Assembly (NCBI GenBank): GCA_951799425.1
Contig: OX637395.1
Span: 11,014,451-11,078,450, forward strand
Length of the DNA stretch: 64,000 nucleotides
Direction: 5' to 3'
From: Ilex aquifolium
Lineage: Eukaryota; Streptophyta; Magnoliopsida; Aquifoliales; Aquifoliaceae
In this document: positions 34,173 to 45,321 of the stretch, in pieces
How positions within the stretch are numbered: the stretch's first letter is position 1
Layout of the letters: each line of letters starts with the position of its first letter
Translations under genes and position numbers: made by a program
The notes under the pieces: generated by a model
Seen by the model: only the letters and a program-made list of their open reading frames with translations
Told to the model about the DNA's origin: nothing
Database searches by the model: none

Positions 34173-36207
34173 GTGTGAGCTTTTGTTTTTATTTGTACAT
34201 AGTAGTTAGATTTTATTTTATTCTATTTTTAATTTTAGTTTTGTTTCTATTTGTTTTAATTTATAGTTTTTTTGTTTGTTGAGTATTTTATTTTTAGGTT
34301 TTAGCGTTGTTGAGGCACCAGATATTCCTATCCCTTTTATCTTTATTCATTATTTTTACTGAGCAATAAGATATTTATTTTTATATTGAGGACAATGTTG
34401 GATTTAGGTTGGGGGGTATGAGTATGCTTTGTGTTGTGAAAATTCCTAGTTTATTTTTTTTAGTTTATTTACTTTGCTAAAAAAAAATATAAAAAAAATT
34501 GTTGGTTATTAAATATTTAAATAATATTTTTATGCATAATTTGATACCACAATATATAAATAATTTGCTTAACTTTAAATTTGTAACTGTTTAAGCATCA
34601 CATAGAACTTTATTCTATATTTTTGTATCTCATATCATGTTCTTATAAAAACTCACAATTTGTGCACTTTAGACTTTACCAAGTTGAAAATTTGTTAGGT
34701 ATTTTACCTTGAGAACTTGAAACATATAGTGGAGATGCATAAAAACCCTAGTGAGTTTTGATCCAATCTTTCTTGGAGGATTATTTACATTTACTCAATA
34801 AAAAATATTTTTATTCAGCTAATCTCCTTCAATAATCTCATTATTTTTGTTTTGGTTAACACCAATATTATGAATGATTGCTTGACTTTGAATTATTTGC
34901 ATGAAAAGTGTGTTATCAAAAGCTCTTGAGATATGATTTTAGGCCATCTTTGTCATTATTTGAGCCTAAACCTTATTCTTTGAATATTATTATCCCTAGA
35001 AGCCATGATTGAGCCTTTAAAGCAAAATTTTATTTCTTATACCCAACATATAATAACCAAGCCAATGAGAAAAAATAATATTTTTTACCCTTGGTTATCC
35101 TGAGATTGAACTTTTATTGTTTATGTAATTTGGGAGATGTTGGTTAAGAAAAGAAAAAAAAAAAAAAAAAGAGTTTTACATACTTGTGAATATTTGCATT
35201 AGATGTCTTGCTGAAAAAAAAAAGAAAAAAAAAAGTTGAAAAAAAAAGAAAGACAATATGTCTAGCTGTCAAAAAAACAGATTGAAAAAAAAAGAGAAAA
35301 AAAATAGCAAGCATGTGTTTGAAAAGAAAAAAAAAATGAGCAAGTGATGTAAATTGTGCTTCTAAAGGATGGAGAGTGAAAGACTATGGAAAGAAGTTTG
35401 GTTGTGTAATGTACATGTTCTCTCGGGATAGTCTTTTGAATTCCTGAATATCTTTCGTTTCAAAACCCTAATCCCAAAGCCCCATTACAATCTTAAATAA
35501 AGACCTATTTGATCTCAAGAGTGTATTGATGGATGCATGACTTGTGTGAATAAGGAAGAGAGTGGTGATTATTTATTTATTGTGTGTTGATTTCCTTTCA
35601 TGAGATTATGCCAAATCTTTTATGGATTACAATTATTTTAATAGACATGTGAGCATTATTTGGTTTTGGACTTAAATATCTTATTCTTACATGTGATATT
35701 TGAGGGAATAGTCACTATAATCTGAGAGAATCTTTTATGAGTGAATTATCTAGTGAGATTTGGCATTGAGATGAATAGTTGATAGTTGTAGAGGTGATTA
35801 CCGGATAAATTACTGACTTGGTATAGTTAATTCACACTACACACGAGTTTATATGAGAATATGATAAGTTCATACATTTATATAGCGTATAATTCTATAT
35901 TTTGCTTTGCATGAGCTTATAAAAAAGTTTGCATCTTAGAATTTTTATATTGTGGTAGCAATTTGTGTTATAAAATTATTATTTAGATATTTGATTACAG
36001 GTTGATGTTTGTGGGTATCATCTCTGGAAACCCTCACGAGACTATATTCGTCCACTAGGGGGAACCTAGGGGTTTAAAGGCTTGTTGCATATGCTAAATG
36101 CAATCGTGAGACCTACGAAAGTGGATTTGTGTTTTATTTTATTAGGATATTTTGTTTTTAGTTTTTAGATGTTAGGATTCATGTATTACTAGGGACTAGT
36201 AATATTC
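34173..36207 (+). other. Non-coding interior of the LARD-like element
   Basis: No pol domains are present. A polypurine-like AGGTTGGGGGGTA at about 34408 resembles the true tract at 36208-36220, preceded by GAGGACAATGTTGGATTT. Region 35150-35340 is a degenerate A-rich array (AAAAAGAAAAAAAA units). The rest is AT-rich without recognisable content. Confidence 0.6.
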
Positions 36208-36220
36208 AGGTTGGGGGGTG
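36208..36220 (+). promoter_or_regulatory. Polypurine tract of the LARD-like element
   Basis: AGGTTGGGGGGTG directly abuts the 3' LTR start TGATTAACC. Confidence 0.85.
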
Positions 36221-37523
36221 TGATTAACCATCAAAAGTGTTGTTTTATTATATTTAATAATTGGTTAATTTCATATTATTTGTGATTAAATGTGTTAAAT
36301 TCCTTGATTTTCTAATTTGATACTTTTTCTAGTTGTTGATTTATTTTGCAGGTAAATTGGTTGATTTAAAGTAATAATGGATAATGCAAGTGAAGCAATC
36401 ACTAGAGGAAGAATCACAATTGATAAGGATTGAAGAGTCAAGGTTGAGATAGGAAGACTTGAAGATAAATCAGCAATTTAATCCTTATAAGAGGCCAAGT
36501 TAGAAGAAAACTCATTTAAAGTTGGATTATGAAAGTTTCCTAGAAGATAAGGATTTGACACGTCTTCAGTATTTCAGTCATAACTTTTGACTCCGATATC
36601 GGATTGACCTGATATTTACGGTGTTGGAAAGAAGATTTCCAGGGCTACAAAAGTGTATTTTACGAAAATTTCGTGAATCAACCTCTAAATATGCGAAATT
36701 CAAGCTCGAAGTCTGGACAGATTTTGTACCCGCGGGCTCCAAGACTTATGCACGGGATTTAACCTTACAAGACATCTTTTTGGGAAAGGAATTCCTTCCA
36801 ACCTGTACTTAGGATTTATTGTACTATAAATAAGGGCTCTCATCTATTGAGAGAGGGGAGATTAGGATTTAGATTATTTATTCTTTTTTTTTCATCTTTT
36901 TAGTTCGTCATGTCTGGCTAGAAGGCTAAGTTAGGGCTAGGGGAGAACCTCTCAATGAAGTACAGTAATGTTGTTGACTTTGTGCTTAATGATTTATGAT
37001 GTTTTGTTAATTTAACTTCTGATTTTTTAGCAAAGTTTTTATTCTGTAAAAACTCCTGAGTTGTTGTGCCACGTACATCGATTGCTTGAGTTTCCCTGCG
37101 AATAAATAACTGGTTATTCCACGCTTGAGGTAATTATCATTATTTCATAAAATAATATAATTGAATGATTATTCAGGTTCCTGAATAATCTTTTGATTGT
37201 AACATTTGATTTTCTTACTTGATTTGTTAATTGAATCAACCGACATCTGATTTGTGTTTTAAGTTAAGTTTTGAGTCTTCAATCATTATTGTATGAAATT
37301 GAGAGGGAGTACCCGATGCTTTAGTATTTCAATTATTGTTTTAAAAACCAAATTTATTATTTTCTGATTCCAAAATTCCTACTCAAACAAATTGCAAACA
37401 ATTTCTTTTTATTTGTTTTGTGTTTCTTGTTTTCATAATTCCCTGTGGTTCGACCTCGGATTCCCGAGAAATTTATTACTTCGCACAACCTGCACTTGGG
37501 TGATCAATTCTAAAGTTGTAGCA
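36221..37523 (+). repeat. 3' LTR of the LARD-like element
   Basis: 1303 bp, partner of 31850-33142. It ends GTTGTAGCA followed by the GAGAC target duplication. Confidence 0.95.
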
Positions 37524-37539
37524 GAGACCCCCCGAGCGT

Positions 37540-38060
37540 ACCTCTCTATCACTCTAGAAACTCTACGTGGACGGCTCCTCAACCAGTGAAGGAGGTAGAG
37601 CAGGCCTCATCCTGATTAGTCCCGACGGTACCCCCATCAAGTACGCAATGAAGCTTCACTTCATTGCCTCCAACAATGAAGCAGAATACGAAGCTCTTCT
37701 CTCTGGCCTAAGGTTGGAAACAGAAATGGAAGCCCAACATCTTATTTCTTATAGTGACTCTCAGCTGATAGTCAACCAAGTAAAGGGCGAGTTTGAGGCA
37801 AAAGGTGCCAAGATGCAGGAGTACCTCGCCCTAGTGAAAGCCTTCGTCACTAAGTTTCAATACTTCCAAATCCAACACATCCCAAGAGAAGGCAACATGG
37901 CCGCATATGCACTTGTTAGGCTCGCCTCATCTTCCCAAGACCTCTCAGGACCAGCACTCATTGGCCATCAGTTTGAACCAAACAAGTTAGATGTGGGAGC
38001 CGCAATCGTCAACTGTGCTTCCACCGAATCAAACTGGATGACCCCGATAAGGGCATACCT
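37540..38060 (+). pseudogene. Tat element archaeal-type RNase H (aRNH)
   Basis: It resumes after the nested insertion with KLYVDGSSTSEGGRAGLILI, ASNNEAEYEALLSGLRL, SDSQLIVNQVKGEF, QIQHIPREGNMAAYALVRLA. The D-E-D core (VDGSS, NEAEYEAL, YSDSQL) matches the second RNase H that distinguishes Tat-lineage elements. It lies between RT-RNase H and integrase, as expected. The domain itself is open, though the polyprotein is not. Confidence 0.88.
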
Positions 38061-39269
38061 CCAGGAGGGTACATTACCGGACAATCCCCTCGAGGCTAGG
38101 AAGCTTAGGATGAGAGCTTCCAAATTCACTATCTTACAAGACATCCTTTACAAGAAAGGCTACTCCTTGCCATTGTTGCGGTGCCTTTCACCCGAAGAAG
38201 CTGACTACGCATTGCGGGAGATCTATGAAGGAATTTGTGGGAATCACTCCGGAGGTCGCTCTCTCGCCCACAAGGCACTCCCACAAGGCTACTTCTGGCC
38301 TAGTATGGTGAGGGACACCCAGGGGTTCCCTAAGAATGTGACAAGTGTCAGCACTTGGCTACTGTGCCCAGGCTGCCGCCAGAGGAACTCACGGTCATCA
38401 CAAGTCCGTGGCCTTTCTCCAAATAGGGCATCGACATCTTAGGGCCCCTACCTCTCAACAAAGGACAGTGCAAATTTGTGGTGGTGGCAGTCGACTACTT
38501 CACCAAGTAGGCAGAGGCCGAACCCTTAGCAAAAATAACAGATGCGAAGGTGAAAGACTTCATTTGGAAGAACCTGGTATGCCGCTTCGGGATACCCCAT
38601 GCCATTGTTAGTGACAATGCCAAGCAGTTTGACAACAAGCTCCTCAACTCTTTCTACTCCGATCTTCAGATAAAACAACCTCATTCTAGCCCAGCACATC
38701 CGCAAGCAAATGAGCAAGCATAAGTCATGGTGAGAACAGTGCTACGCAACCTGAAGACAAGGCTCGAAAGAGCGAAGGATCTTTGGGTTGACGAGCTCCC
38801 AGGTGTCCTATGGGCTTACAGAACCACGCCGAGAACCCCAACCGGAGAGACCCCCTTCTCCCTCGCCTTTGGAACTGAGGCATTCATCCCTGTTGAGATC
38901 GGGGTTCATTCTCTAAGGGTCCAACGCCACGACCCCGTCACCAACGAAGAAGAACTCCGCATCAACCTCGACTTGGTAGAGGAGGCAAGGGAGATGGCTG
39001 TGGTCCGCAACGCCGAGTACAAGCGCCGCATGGCAAAGTTCTACAACTCGAGGGTGAAGCATCATTCCTTCCAACCAGGTGACTTGGTGCTCAAAAAAGT
39101 GATCCTCGCCACAAAGGACTCACGCGAAGGGAAGCTCGGACCAAATTGGGAAGGACCCTACCTCGTAACAGAAGTGGTGAGGCCAGGTACATACAAGATC
39201 CAAAGTTTTGAGGGGAAGGTCTTACTCTATCCGTGGAACGCTGAGCACTTGAAGAGGTACTACCAATGA
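38061..39269 (+). pseudogene. Tat element integrase
   Basis: The zinc-binding region (LREIYEGICGNHSGGRSLAH, FWPSMVRDTQGF) is followed by frameshifts near 38400. The core reads in other frames, KFVVVAVDYFTK and FGIPHAIVSDNAKQFDN (usual NGKQF altered to NAKQF), then SSPAHPQANEQA. The C-terminal part 38727-39269 is open: WVDELPGVLWAYRTTPRTPT, TPFSLAFGTEAFIPVE, FQPGDLVLKKV and NWEGPYLVTEVVRPGTYKIQ. Stops at about 38509 and 38721 break the core. Integrase would join element DNA to the genome. Confidence 0.9.
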
Positions 39270-39690
39270 CACCTTGAGAGTGTCAAAGTAATAAACAGTG
39301 GGGACTTGGTTTTATTTTCTACCTTTTTTGGGATTATTACGTAGTATTCAATGTACTTTTTTGGGGTTATTACCTAATATTGCTTGACATAAGCAATGGA
39401 TGAATAAAATTCTTTACATTTTACTCCAAAATGATTTTTGCATTTTCATTCAATTTCAAAGGAGTATCAGTACAAAAGTAAGACTATGAACCGTCTTTCT
39501 AAAAAAAAAAATAAAGTAAAAATCAAAAGTCTCCAATACTCTAGCTACTCTCATGGTCGTCCTCATCCTCCTCCTCTTCACCTTCCTCATCATCCTCAGC
39601 CTTGCCAGAGCCTCCATCGCCATTATCAGGCACCTCAGTTGGCATAAAGCGTGAGACATCAATATCAGGAAAGGCAGCTGAGATCTTCCT

Positions 39691-41628
39691 TCAGAGCTCA
39701 TCATAACCGTCAATGAAGGCATCTGCAAGGCCATTCATCAAGTCCCTCTCAGTTGTGACAACCCTCTCCTCAGCCTGGAAAGCTCTCTCATGAGCTGCCT
39801 TCACCTCTGCCTCCGCGGCAGCCTCTCTGAGCGTGGCCCTCTCACGGACCTTCACAAGCTCAGCCTCTCTGAGCGCATCCCTCTCATGGGTTGCCAAAAG
39901 CTCAGACTCAAGATTAGTCGTCTTCTCACGGGCCTCCTCAAGTTCAGCCTCTAGCTTGGCCGCCCTCTCATGGGACGCCAAAAGATCCGTCTCCCTTAAC
40001 GCGGCCCTCTCACGGATCGCCACAAGCTCAGCCTGAGAAGCCCTACTAGCAGCTTCAAACTCAGCAATCCTCACCCGAGCCGCAAGGAGATCATTTTACA
40101 TAGCATCATGATCTTGCTTCATCTGATGATGACTATAAGTCCTTCAAAGTAAACACATGGATGCAGTAGAAGCCTGAAGAAAGATAAAAGTCAGAAGAAG
40201 CTTAAGAAAGGACTGGAGAAAGGGAGACAACTAACCCTTACCTGAGCCAGGCCTTCCAAAAAAGTGCGAACAATTCCTTCGGTACCCAGGGCGTTAATCC
40301 CGATAACATCGTTGGAAAACATAAACCGCCCAAGTCGATCCCTTATGATTGATGCGTTACCCAACATATAGCTGATCTGAATCGGTGCACTTCTTGGAGT
40401 TTCCACAGGAGTTGTCGAGGAACCTGGAGCAGAAGGTGTTGTCAAAGGGGTCTCCGAAGTAACGAGTACAGATGAAGGAGTCACCACCCGAGGAGGCACT
40501 TGATGGGGGCACACCCAAGGAACCACTAGAGGGGTTGCTTGAAGAGAGTTCACCTCGATTGACACATTTGGAGAAGTCACTTGGGAGGCATCCTCTTTCC
40601 TCGCCACCTTGGGAGGAGGAAGGCTCCTACCAGAGAGGCGGGGGACCCAATCACCCCCTATATATCTCTACAGAAGCAATAAAATGCTATAGATAAAAAA
40701 CACCAAACAGAGGCGAAAAGTATAAAACAATCATCGTACATTTCCTCTTCAAAGAGGAACCACCAGACTTTGAAGAGGGAGCATCGGCCTTAGCAGAAAC
40801 CGAAGAGGAAACACTGACTCCTCCATCTTTGAGCACGTGAGCTCCAAAGTCCCTTGTAGGATGAGCTCGCACGGCCTCAAGCTTCCACTCCTGACCCTTG
40901 GAGAGCATAGAGGAACCTACAAGGAATGTGGTGAAGTACACAGTCTACAAGGAATGAAGAAAGAGAAGGGTAAAAATATGGGACGTACCAACTTTCTTTG
41001 AAGTAACCCATCGTGATGGTACCAATGCCCTATCAACATCCGAAGTCCACTCTCTGCCAACAAATATGAAGTGAGACTTCCAGCTATGACAGTTGGAGGG
41101 AAACCCAGTAATCAACTTGCCTCCCCTCGAAGTGAAATAATACCAACCTCGGTTAGAAGCGGAAGTCTCACTCAGGTAATAGGCTGCATGAAACTCAACA
41201 GGGGAGGCATCTTCATGATGCACTTTTTTCCACAATTCAAGAAAGGCCAGCATAACCCTCCAACCATTAGGCGTCAGCCGCCCAGGTGTCAGTGAAAAGT
41301 AATTCAAGATGTCACAAACGGAAGAAGGCATGGGGAGCCTGAGCCCAACTTCAAGCATTTCCTCAAAAATGACAATGTCACAAGACGAGTCATCACTAGC
41401 GGGCTCACCCATTTCAGCTCGGCGGCACAACACAGTCGAAGGAATGTGGTATGCAGAAATAATCCGTGAAATATCGGCGTCTGAAACTAGAGTGCTAGAC
41501 AGGGTACTTACTTTGGACCCGTCGTCGTCACATGCTACTTTGCCTTTGTGTTTTTTGCTGTGAGGACTCGAAGGGTTACCCAAGCCACTGCCAGGGTCTT
41601 TGCCATAAAAGGTGCCCGGAGTGCCCAC
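39691..41628 (-). pseudogene. Antisense extra gene of the Tat element (PF04195-type), apparently spliced
   Basis: Four minus-strand blocks follow in order. 41628 to about 40992 has MGTPGTFYGKDPGSGLG, FEEMLEVGLRLPMPSSVCDI, NGWRVMLAFLELWKK and NRGWYYFTSRGGKLITG, matching the domain known as putative gypsy-type transposon (PF04195). 40941-40730 and 40607-40240 are Ser/Pro-rich. 40074-39691 is a long coiled coil (ERAALRETDLLASHERAAKL). GT/AG-type junctions occur between blocks, for example CAGGTAAGG at the end of the third. Tat elements commonly carry such antisense ORFs between integrase and 3' LTR; the role is unknown. Whether it is still intact could not be settled. Confidence 0.65.
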
Positions 41629-41689
41629 CTCTTAGACTGAATAACCAGCAGTCCCACGTACATCAGAGGCCCTTTTGCTCGCCACGTCC

Positions 41690-42560
41690 GCATGCACAAC
41701 ACCAGGGCCAACACTACCCAGCTCAGCCCCCGCCACCTGGGCCACCGTGGTCTTGACGCCCAATGCTTGGGTCGCCCAGGACTCGGTGCCTAGGGCCTGG
41801 GTCGCCTTGCCAGCGGCGACCAGCCCCATTGTCTATCTCTCCATGCATACATGGGCGACCAGCTCAACGTGGGCACGAGTCGAACTCCCCAAAGGGGCGC
41901 CCGCAGTTCTTTGGTCGCCTGGACTCTCCAAGTCAGTACCCAAGGCATGCCCATGCTCACCCAAACAGCCGGAGCTCCTTACGTCGCTAATACGAGTATT
42001 CGACACCCTCATTTGCTCGCCTAAGGAGCTGCCCAACGCAGCAGGCTGCTCGCCCAAACACCCGCGTGCAGCAAGTTCGCCCAATCCACCCCCTGCTCGC
42101 CCAAGACATCCAGGACATCAGCCTGGGCACTCAAATTGCTCAAACCAGCGCCTATGGCGCCCAGATCGCCCAAACCAGCGCCTATGGCGCCCAGGTCGCC
42201 GCCCAATGCAGCGCCTATAGCGCCCAAGTCGCTGCCTGCTCGCCCACTTTGCTTGCCGACCACAAGGGCTGCTCGCCCAATGTCCTGGGAAGCTCGTCTG
42301 CTGGCTTGCGTGGATTCAGCACCCATCAAACCGGCGCCCAGCGCCTCCATCCCGACGCCCAAAGCTGGGGCCGCTTGCTCCTCAGGTCTCGCCTCACCCG
42401 ATTGCTCCTCAACAGGGAGAACAACCCGCAAACTCAAGGCACAGGCAGCAGTGGCGCCCCGCGTCTGTTCGCCCACCACACAGGCTGCAGCGCTTGCTCG
42501 CCCAGTCCCTGCACGCCAAAGTCTTGCTCAGCTGGACGCCCAAACTCGCCTACGCCAATC
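41690..42560 (+). repeat. GCGCCCA/TCGCCCA-rich minisatellite in the Tat 3' region
   Basis: Many drifted repeats of (G/T)CGCCCA(A/G). A clear 30-bp tandem GCCCAAACCAGCGCCTATGG occurs near 42135-42200. The GC-rich repeat creates long accidental ORFs on both strands, which are not called. Confidence 0.75.
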
Positions 42561-43102
42561 TCCCTCTCATCCTGTGGTGCACTAACGGCTACAGGAAGCT
42601 CCCCGTGCGCGCGGATGGCGGCAGTGGCCAGCGGGTTTCCCGTCTTCCTCTCCACTCCATCTCCTTCGATCTCCACCATTCCAATGGAGTTTTGCCCACC
42701 ACCTTCCTCAATCGGCATGGTCCCCTTGGATACTCCACTCAAAAGATCTTGGAAAAGCTTAGGGAGAGCACTCTCCTTCACTCTCTCAAGTTTTTATAGG
42801 AGAAATTTGGGCTATCAAGGTTTTCAAGAAGGAGCTCAATCTCAAAGTGAATGAAATGGGTAGAATGGAGAAGAAAGTTCATATTTATAGCCTAGGGTTT
42901 ACAAAAGAGGGAAAAACCCCAAATTGAAAATCAAGGGCTCTCTTAAAAATCCAAGAAAAAGTGTAAAAGACTTGATGTATTCAGTGAGGCAAAAATGTAT
43001 CATGAATGGAAGAGTCATCTAGCAGAGGAAGTCTCAACCACCCAGAAGCTCAAGATTCAAACAAATGCCCCCTTCCCCAAGTTTCCTCGGGCACGGGGCA
43101 TT

Positions 43103-43112
43103 AAGGGGCAAA
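43103..43112 (+). promoter_or_regulatory. Polypurine tract of the Tat element
   Basis: AAGGGGCAAA directly precedes the 3' LTR start TGATGGGCC. Confidence 0.75.
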
Positions 43113-43683
43113 TGATGGGCCAAACCCAAAAGGCCCAAAACCATGCTGAAGCCCAATTACAACCAAAAGCTCAAACTTATGAAGACTCAGCAGGCCCGAG
43201 ATCCAAGCCCAGTTAAACCCATCAGGAGCTACATCAGCTTGGCTACGACATCAAGGGAGCACTCAAGACCCTCACCTCGTCTACCACCTTGGAAGCGGTC
43301 AACCTTGACCGAGTCTCATGGAGAACACCTCAACGGCCTCACCCGTTGAGGAGAAGCCGCAAGCCCCACCAGAATAGTTGGATAGTTGCTATTAAGTAGC
43401 CCAAATCTGTTGGAGAACGACTATAAATTGTAAGCCCCACCAACACTTGGGGGGCATCACACTCAACAGAACACATAACTCATCTCCCTCTCTGAGCTTG
43501 TACTCTCTACTTTCCCTACATCCCTGAGCTAATAAAATAATCCAGCAACTCTAGCCATTAAAAAGTGGACGTAGGTCACATTGACCGAACCACTATAATT
43601 CTTGTCTTCTCTCTCTACTTTAATTACTGCCTTTTTCCAATTACTTGACAGGTGGTGTACAAAGTCAATTTTGTGCATCATCA
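43113..43683 (+). repeat. 3' LTR of the Tat element
   Basis: 571 bp, partner of 27544-28116, ending GTGCATCATCA and followed by TCATC. The flanking Copia sequence then resumes exactly where it stopped at 27543. Confidence 0.95.
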
Positions 43684-43688
43684 TCATC

Positions 43689-44760
43689 TTTAACTCTATG
43701 TCTCCAATTCCAAGTACTTGTGCGACGAAATCATTTCCTAGCGTTACACTTCCTCCACTTGATTTATGATAAGATTTAAATAAATCATGATCAAAGCAAA
43801 CATGTATATTAGCCCCAGAGTCTAACCACCAATCTTTATCCTGATAGGTAAAGTTAACTAGGGAACAATTATACCTAAAGGAGGCTTCGGCAGAATTATC
43901 TCCATCCACTAGAACATGGACTTGGACTCTTGGACCTCTTTGATTTGGCTTGGGCTTTGGCTTATACGGTTCAGTCTTCTTGTAGTAGCAATCCTTAGCC
44001 AAGTGATTGGTTCGTCCACAAACAAAGCAAGGCATCCTCTCTCTCCCTAAGCCCTTGAACTTATTATTATTATTATTATTGTTGTTGTTGTTGTTTTGAT
44101 AGTTTTGTTTTTGACCATTATTAGGACGACCATTAAACCTCTTATTCTTAAAATTTCTTCCCCTAGGTTGGAAATTGTTATGGTTGTTGTTACTATTTTC
44201 CACTAGGTTTACCTTAGGGGGTCTCTCATTTTGTGAGTTTGTACCAACCCTATGCTTCTCTTCAACCCTAAGCATGTTTATAGTTTGGGTTAAGGTTAAC
44301 TCTCCTTGCTTATGCCTAAGGGTCTTAGCAAAATTATCCCAAGAAGGTGGAAGTTTGTCAATGAAGCTTGAAACTTTAAAATCTTCACTAAATGTAGTTC
44401 CACCCTTTTCAATTTTCCTAAAAAATTCTTGATATTCATGAATTTGATCACCAACGAGTTTATTCTCCACCATTTTATACCTATTAAAATTAGAGATCAT
44501 AAACCATTTAATTCCTGCATCAACAATCCCATACTCGGCCTCTAAAGTGTTCCAAAGTACTTTAGCAGTTGTCGTAGTATTATGGTAGACATCATAAAGA
44601 TGATCAGAAAGAGCACTTAGAATTCTATTATGACAATGGTATTCGATTTGTTCAGGGGTATACTATGAAGAGGACACTTGACTAGATTAAGGCTCTTCTA
44701 TAGTAGAAATTAAGCCTAGTACGGTCAACTAATATTGAACTTGTTTTTGCCACCTACAAA
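43689..44760 (-). pseudogene. Copia-2 gag and protease N-terminus
   Basis: The minus-strand frame from about 44500 has KLVGDQIHEYQEFFRKIEKG, SFIDKLPPSWDNFAKTLRHK, an Arg-rich stretch, a run of about a dozen Asn, the zinc knuckle CFVCGRTNHLAKDC and the protease site WWLDSGANIHVC, intact here. Upstream sequence 44500-44760 carries the gag N-terminus with stops. It is cut by the Tat insertion just after GIGDIELKM. The poly-Asn run is longer than in Copia-1. Confidence 0.9.
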
Positions 44761-44999
44761 AAATTTGACCACTAAATTTTTCGGGTTTGACACTATTAGC
44801 TTCTTCTAGTCTAGTCATCCTTAATTTAGAATTCAAGGGCAAATAAATAATAAGAGATATGCAAAGAACATGTATTGAATTTAAATGTCAACTGTCAAAA
44901 CTCTATTTGTAACGAAATTAAGAAAGGTGTTTAAATTATTGTAATAGCTCTTCAAACTTTAATTTTTTTTTCCAAAGCAAGTAGCTATATATTTTTTTT

Positions 45000-45320
45000 A
45001 TTAAAGCAAGTAGCTACTGGTTTTTTTTTCTCCAGGAAACTGTATTCCAGAAAAATTCAGAAAACAGAAAACTGTTATTTTTTATCTCTAAAAGACTATA
45101 CATTTTTTTTCTTGAAAAACAGCAACAGGTTTTTTTTTTCCAGAAATCAGTTGCAGTTTTTTTTTCTCAGAAAAACAGTAACAGCTTTTTTTTTAACAAT
45201 TTTTTTTTCCCTGAAAACAGAAAAGGTTTTTTTTTTTTTCCAGAAAACTGTTACTATTTTTGTTTCCAGAAGGAAAACACGTTTTTTTTTTTTCCACAAC
45301 AAAAAATCAGCTGCTTTAGA
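45000..45320 (-). repeat. T-tract minisatellite in the Copia-2 leader
   Basis: Units of about 35-45 bases consisting of CAGAAAACAGTAACAG plus a run of 8-13 T recur six or seven times next to the 5' LTR, in place of a normal primer binding site. The element strand is A-rich here. No initiator-Met complement (TGGTATCAGAGC) was found. Confidence 0.65.
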
Positions 45321-45321
45321 T

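Larger units (their letters stand above)
31850..37523 (+). mobile_element. Non-autonomous LTR retrotransposon (LARD-like), nested in the Tat element
   Basis: LTRs of 1293 and 1303 bp (TGATTAACCATC...GTTGTAGCA), a primer binding site, a polypurine tract and the 5-bp target duplication GAGAC (31845-31849 and 37524-37528) show a complete 5.67-kb insertion. The 3.08-kb interior has one ORF with gag-like features and no protease, RT or integrase, so it must depend on enzymes from another element. Its primer site and gag remnant suggest an Athila- or Tat-related helper. Confidence 0.93.
27544..43683 (+). mobile_element. Tat-type Ty3/gypsy retrotransposon, nested in Copia-2
   Basis: The element has 573/571-bp LTRs (TGATGGGCC...GTGCATCATCA), a primer binding site, a polypurine tract and the 5-bp target duplication TCATC (27539-27543 and 43684-43688). 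Without its own insert it is about 10.5 kb. The plus-strand order is gag, protease, RT, RNase H, a second archaeal-type RNase H and integrase, followed by 3.8 kb holding an antisense gene. The extra RNase H and the antisense ORF point to the Tat lineage. Stops, frameshifts and a protease deletion make it non-autonomous. Confidence 0.93.

Noticed and set aside
41632-42854. Several long overlapping ORFs on both strands
   Set aside because: They follow from the GC-rich GCGCCCA repeat, which lacks stops in several frames; the translations are low complexity.
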